Below, in pieces: positions 63,754 through 64,000 of a stretch of 64,000 bases of DNA. The position numbers and the translations under genes are program-made. Origin of the DNA: Arthrobacter zhaoxinii (GTDB lineage Bacteria; Actinomycetota; Actinomycetes; Actinomycetales; Micrococcaceae); the NCBI RefSeq assembly GCF_024385505.1, contig NZ_JANFLT010000005.1:620001-684000 (forward strand). The letters run 5' to 3'. Each line of letters opens with the position of its first letter. The stretch's first letter is position 1. The notes under the pieces are model-generated. The model was not told where the DNA came from, did no database searches, and saw only the letters and a program-made list of their open reading frames with translations.

Positions 63754-64000
63754 CTATTCGAAGACAGGCACGCCGCTGCGTACCAGGCGCCAGTTGTTCT
63801 CGGCGAAGTCCGCCGGATCCACCGCCCCCTGGGCCACTACGTAGTCAATGAGCAGCTGGCGGATTTCCGTCTGCTGGTTGACCAGCACCGGCGCACTCGA
63901 GATGTGTGGGAAGTTGCCGCCGCCGGACTGCCGGTAGTTGTTGGTTGCCACGGCAAACCGCTGGGCCGGATCCACCGGAGCACCGTTGAAGCTCAGGTTG
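63754..64000 (-). CDS. 5'-nucleotidase/2',3'-cyclic phosphodiesterase, C-terminal end
   Basis: The last ~82 codons of a minus-strand gene whose start lies beyond the window. RFAVATNNYRQSGGGNFPHI is the signature of the 5'-nucleotidase C-terminal domain (the substrate-gripping domain), and the protein ends SGVPVFE. Likely a secreted nucleotidase; the metallophosphatase part is out of view. Confidence 0.8.
   Translation of the reverse strand, partial: NLSFNGAPVDPAQRFAVATNNYRQSGGGNFPHISSAPVLVNQQTEIRQLLIDYVVAQGAVDPADFAENNWRLVRSGVPVFE

Overview
The window is chromosomal DNA from a high-GC Gram-positive actinobacterium, most likely an Arthrobacter-like member of the Micrococcaceae. I base this on the dense GC-rich coding, many GTG and ATGA/GTGA-overlapping starts, and actinobacterial family pairs such as DUF3000 next to an RNase D/HRDC protein and DUF6421 next to an SDR and a threonine aldolase. 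No rRNA, tRNA, CRISPR array, transposase or integrase was recognised. Gene names rest on reading motifs by eye, since no database search was possible.

Layout, left to right. 1-5.7 kb holds housekeeping genes: a rhodanese end, SufE, a YbaK-type deacylase, a methyltransferase, an alpha/beta hydrolase, a USP-like protein, MsrB and a flavin reductase. 5.8-13.9 kb is one long operon: an encapsulated-ferritin-like (EncFtn) gene followed by a complete V/A-type ATPase (stalk, C, I, K, F, E, A, B, D), almost all genes overlapping. 14-23.3 kb holds a DUF695-like protein, an NTF2-like/NCS1 transporter/cyclase operon, a thiolase, an ArsR-type regulator with an MFS exporter and a clear operator, release factor 3 and a lipoprotein.

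23.4-42.1 kb is a large carbohydrate and secondary-metabolism region. It has a divergent RbsBAC-type sugar ABC transporter with a CRP-like site between the arms, a polyprenyl diphosphate synthase, a ROK regulator preceded by a coupled mini-ORF, and a secreted sugar dehydrogenase with a PKD domain. Next comes a tightly overlapping minus-strand operon: inositol-3-phosphate synthase, UbiA prenyltransferase, a TIM-barrel-EboA fusion, a TatD-like EboB, EboE and an EboF phosphodiesterase. A second ROK regulator diverges from it with repeated operator-like motifs, followed by a Tat-exported TIM-barrel isomerase. Together these suggest uptake of a cyclitol or sugar and synthesis of a prenylated, possibly exported, metabolite.

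42.3-45.7 kb is DUF6421-SDR-threonine aldolase, closed by a strong terminator. 45.9-57.1 kb is an accessory island: a GrpE-like factor, a lid-less Hsp70, a cytosolic fibronectin-III-rich giant, a zinc-ribbon GTPase, a GTPase-associated protein, a membrane-anchored zinc-ribbon GTPase, a small membrane protein and a NERD nuclease. It looks like a chaperone/double-GTPase conflict (defence-like) system and is the best candidate for a little-described system here. 57.2-64 kb returns to ordinary genes: a small membrane protein, DUF3000, RNase D/HRDC, several GNATs, SRPBCC, DinB, a GlsB-like membrane protein and a 5'-nucleotidase end.
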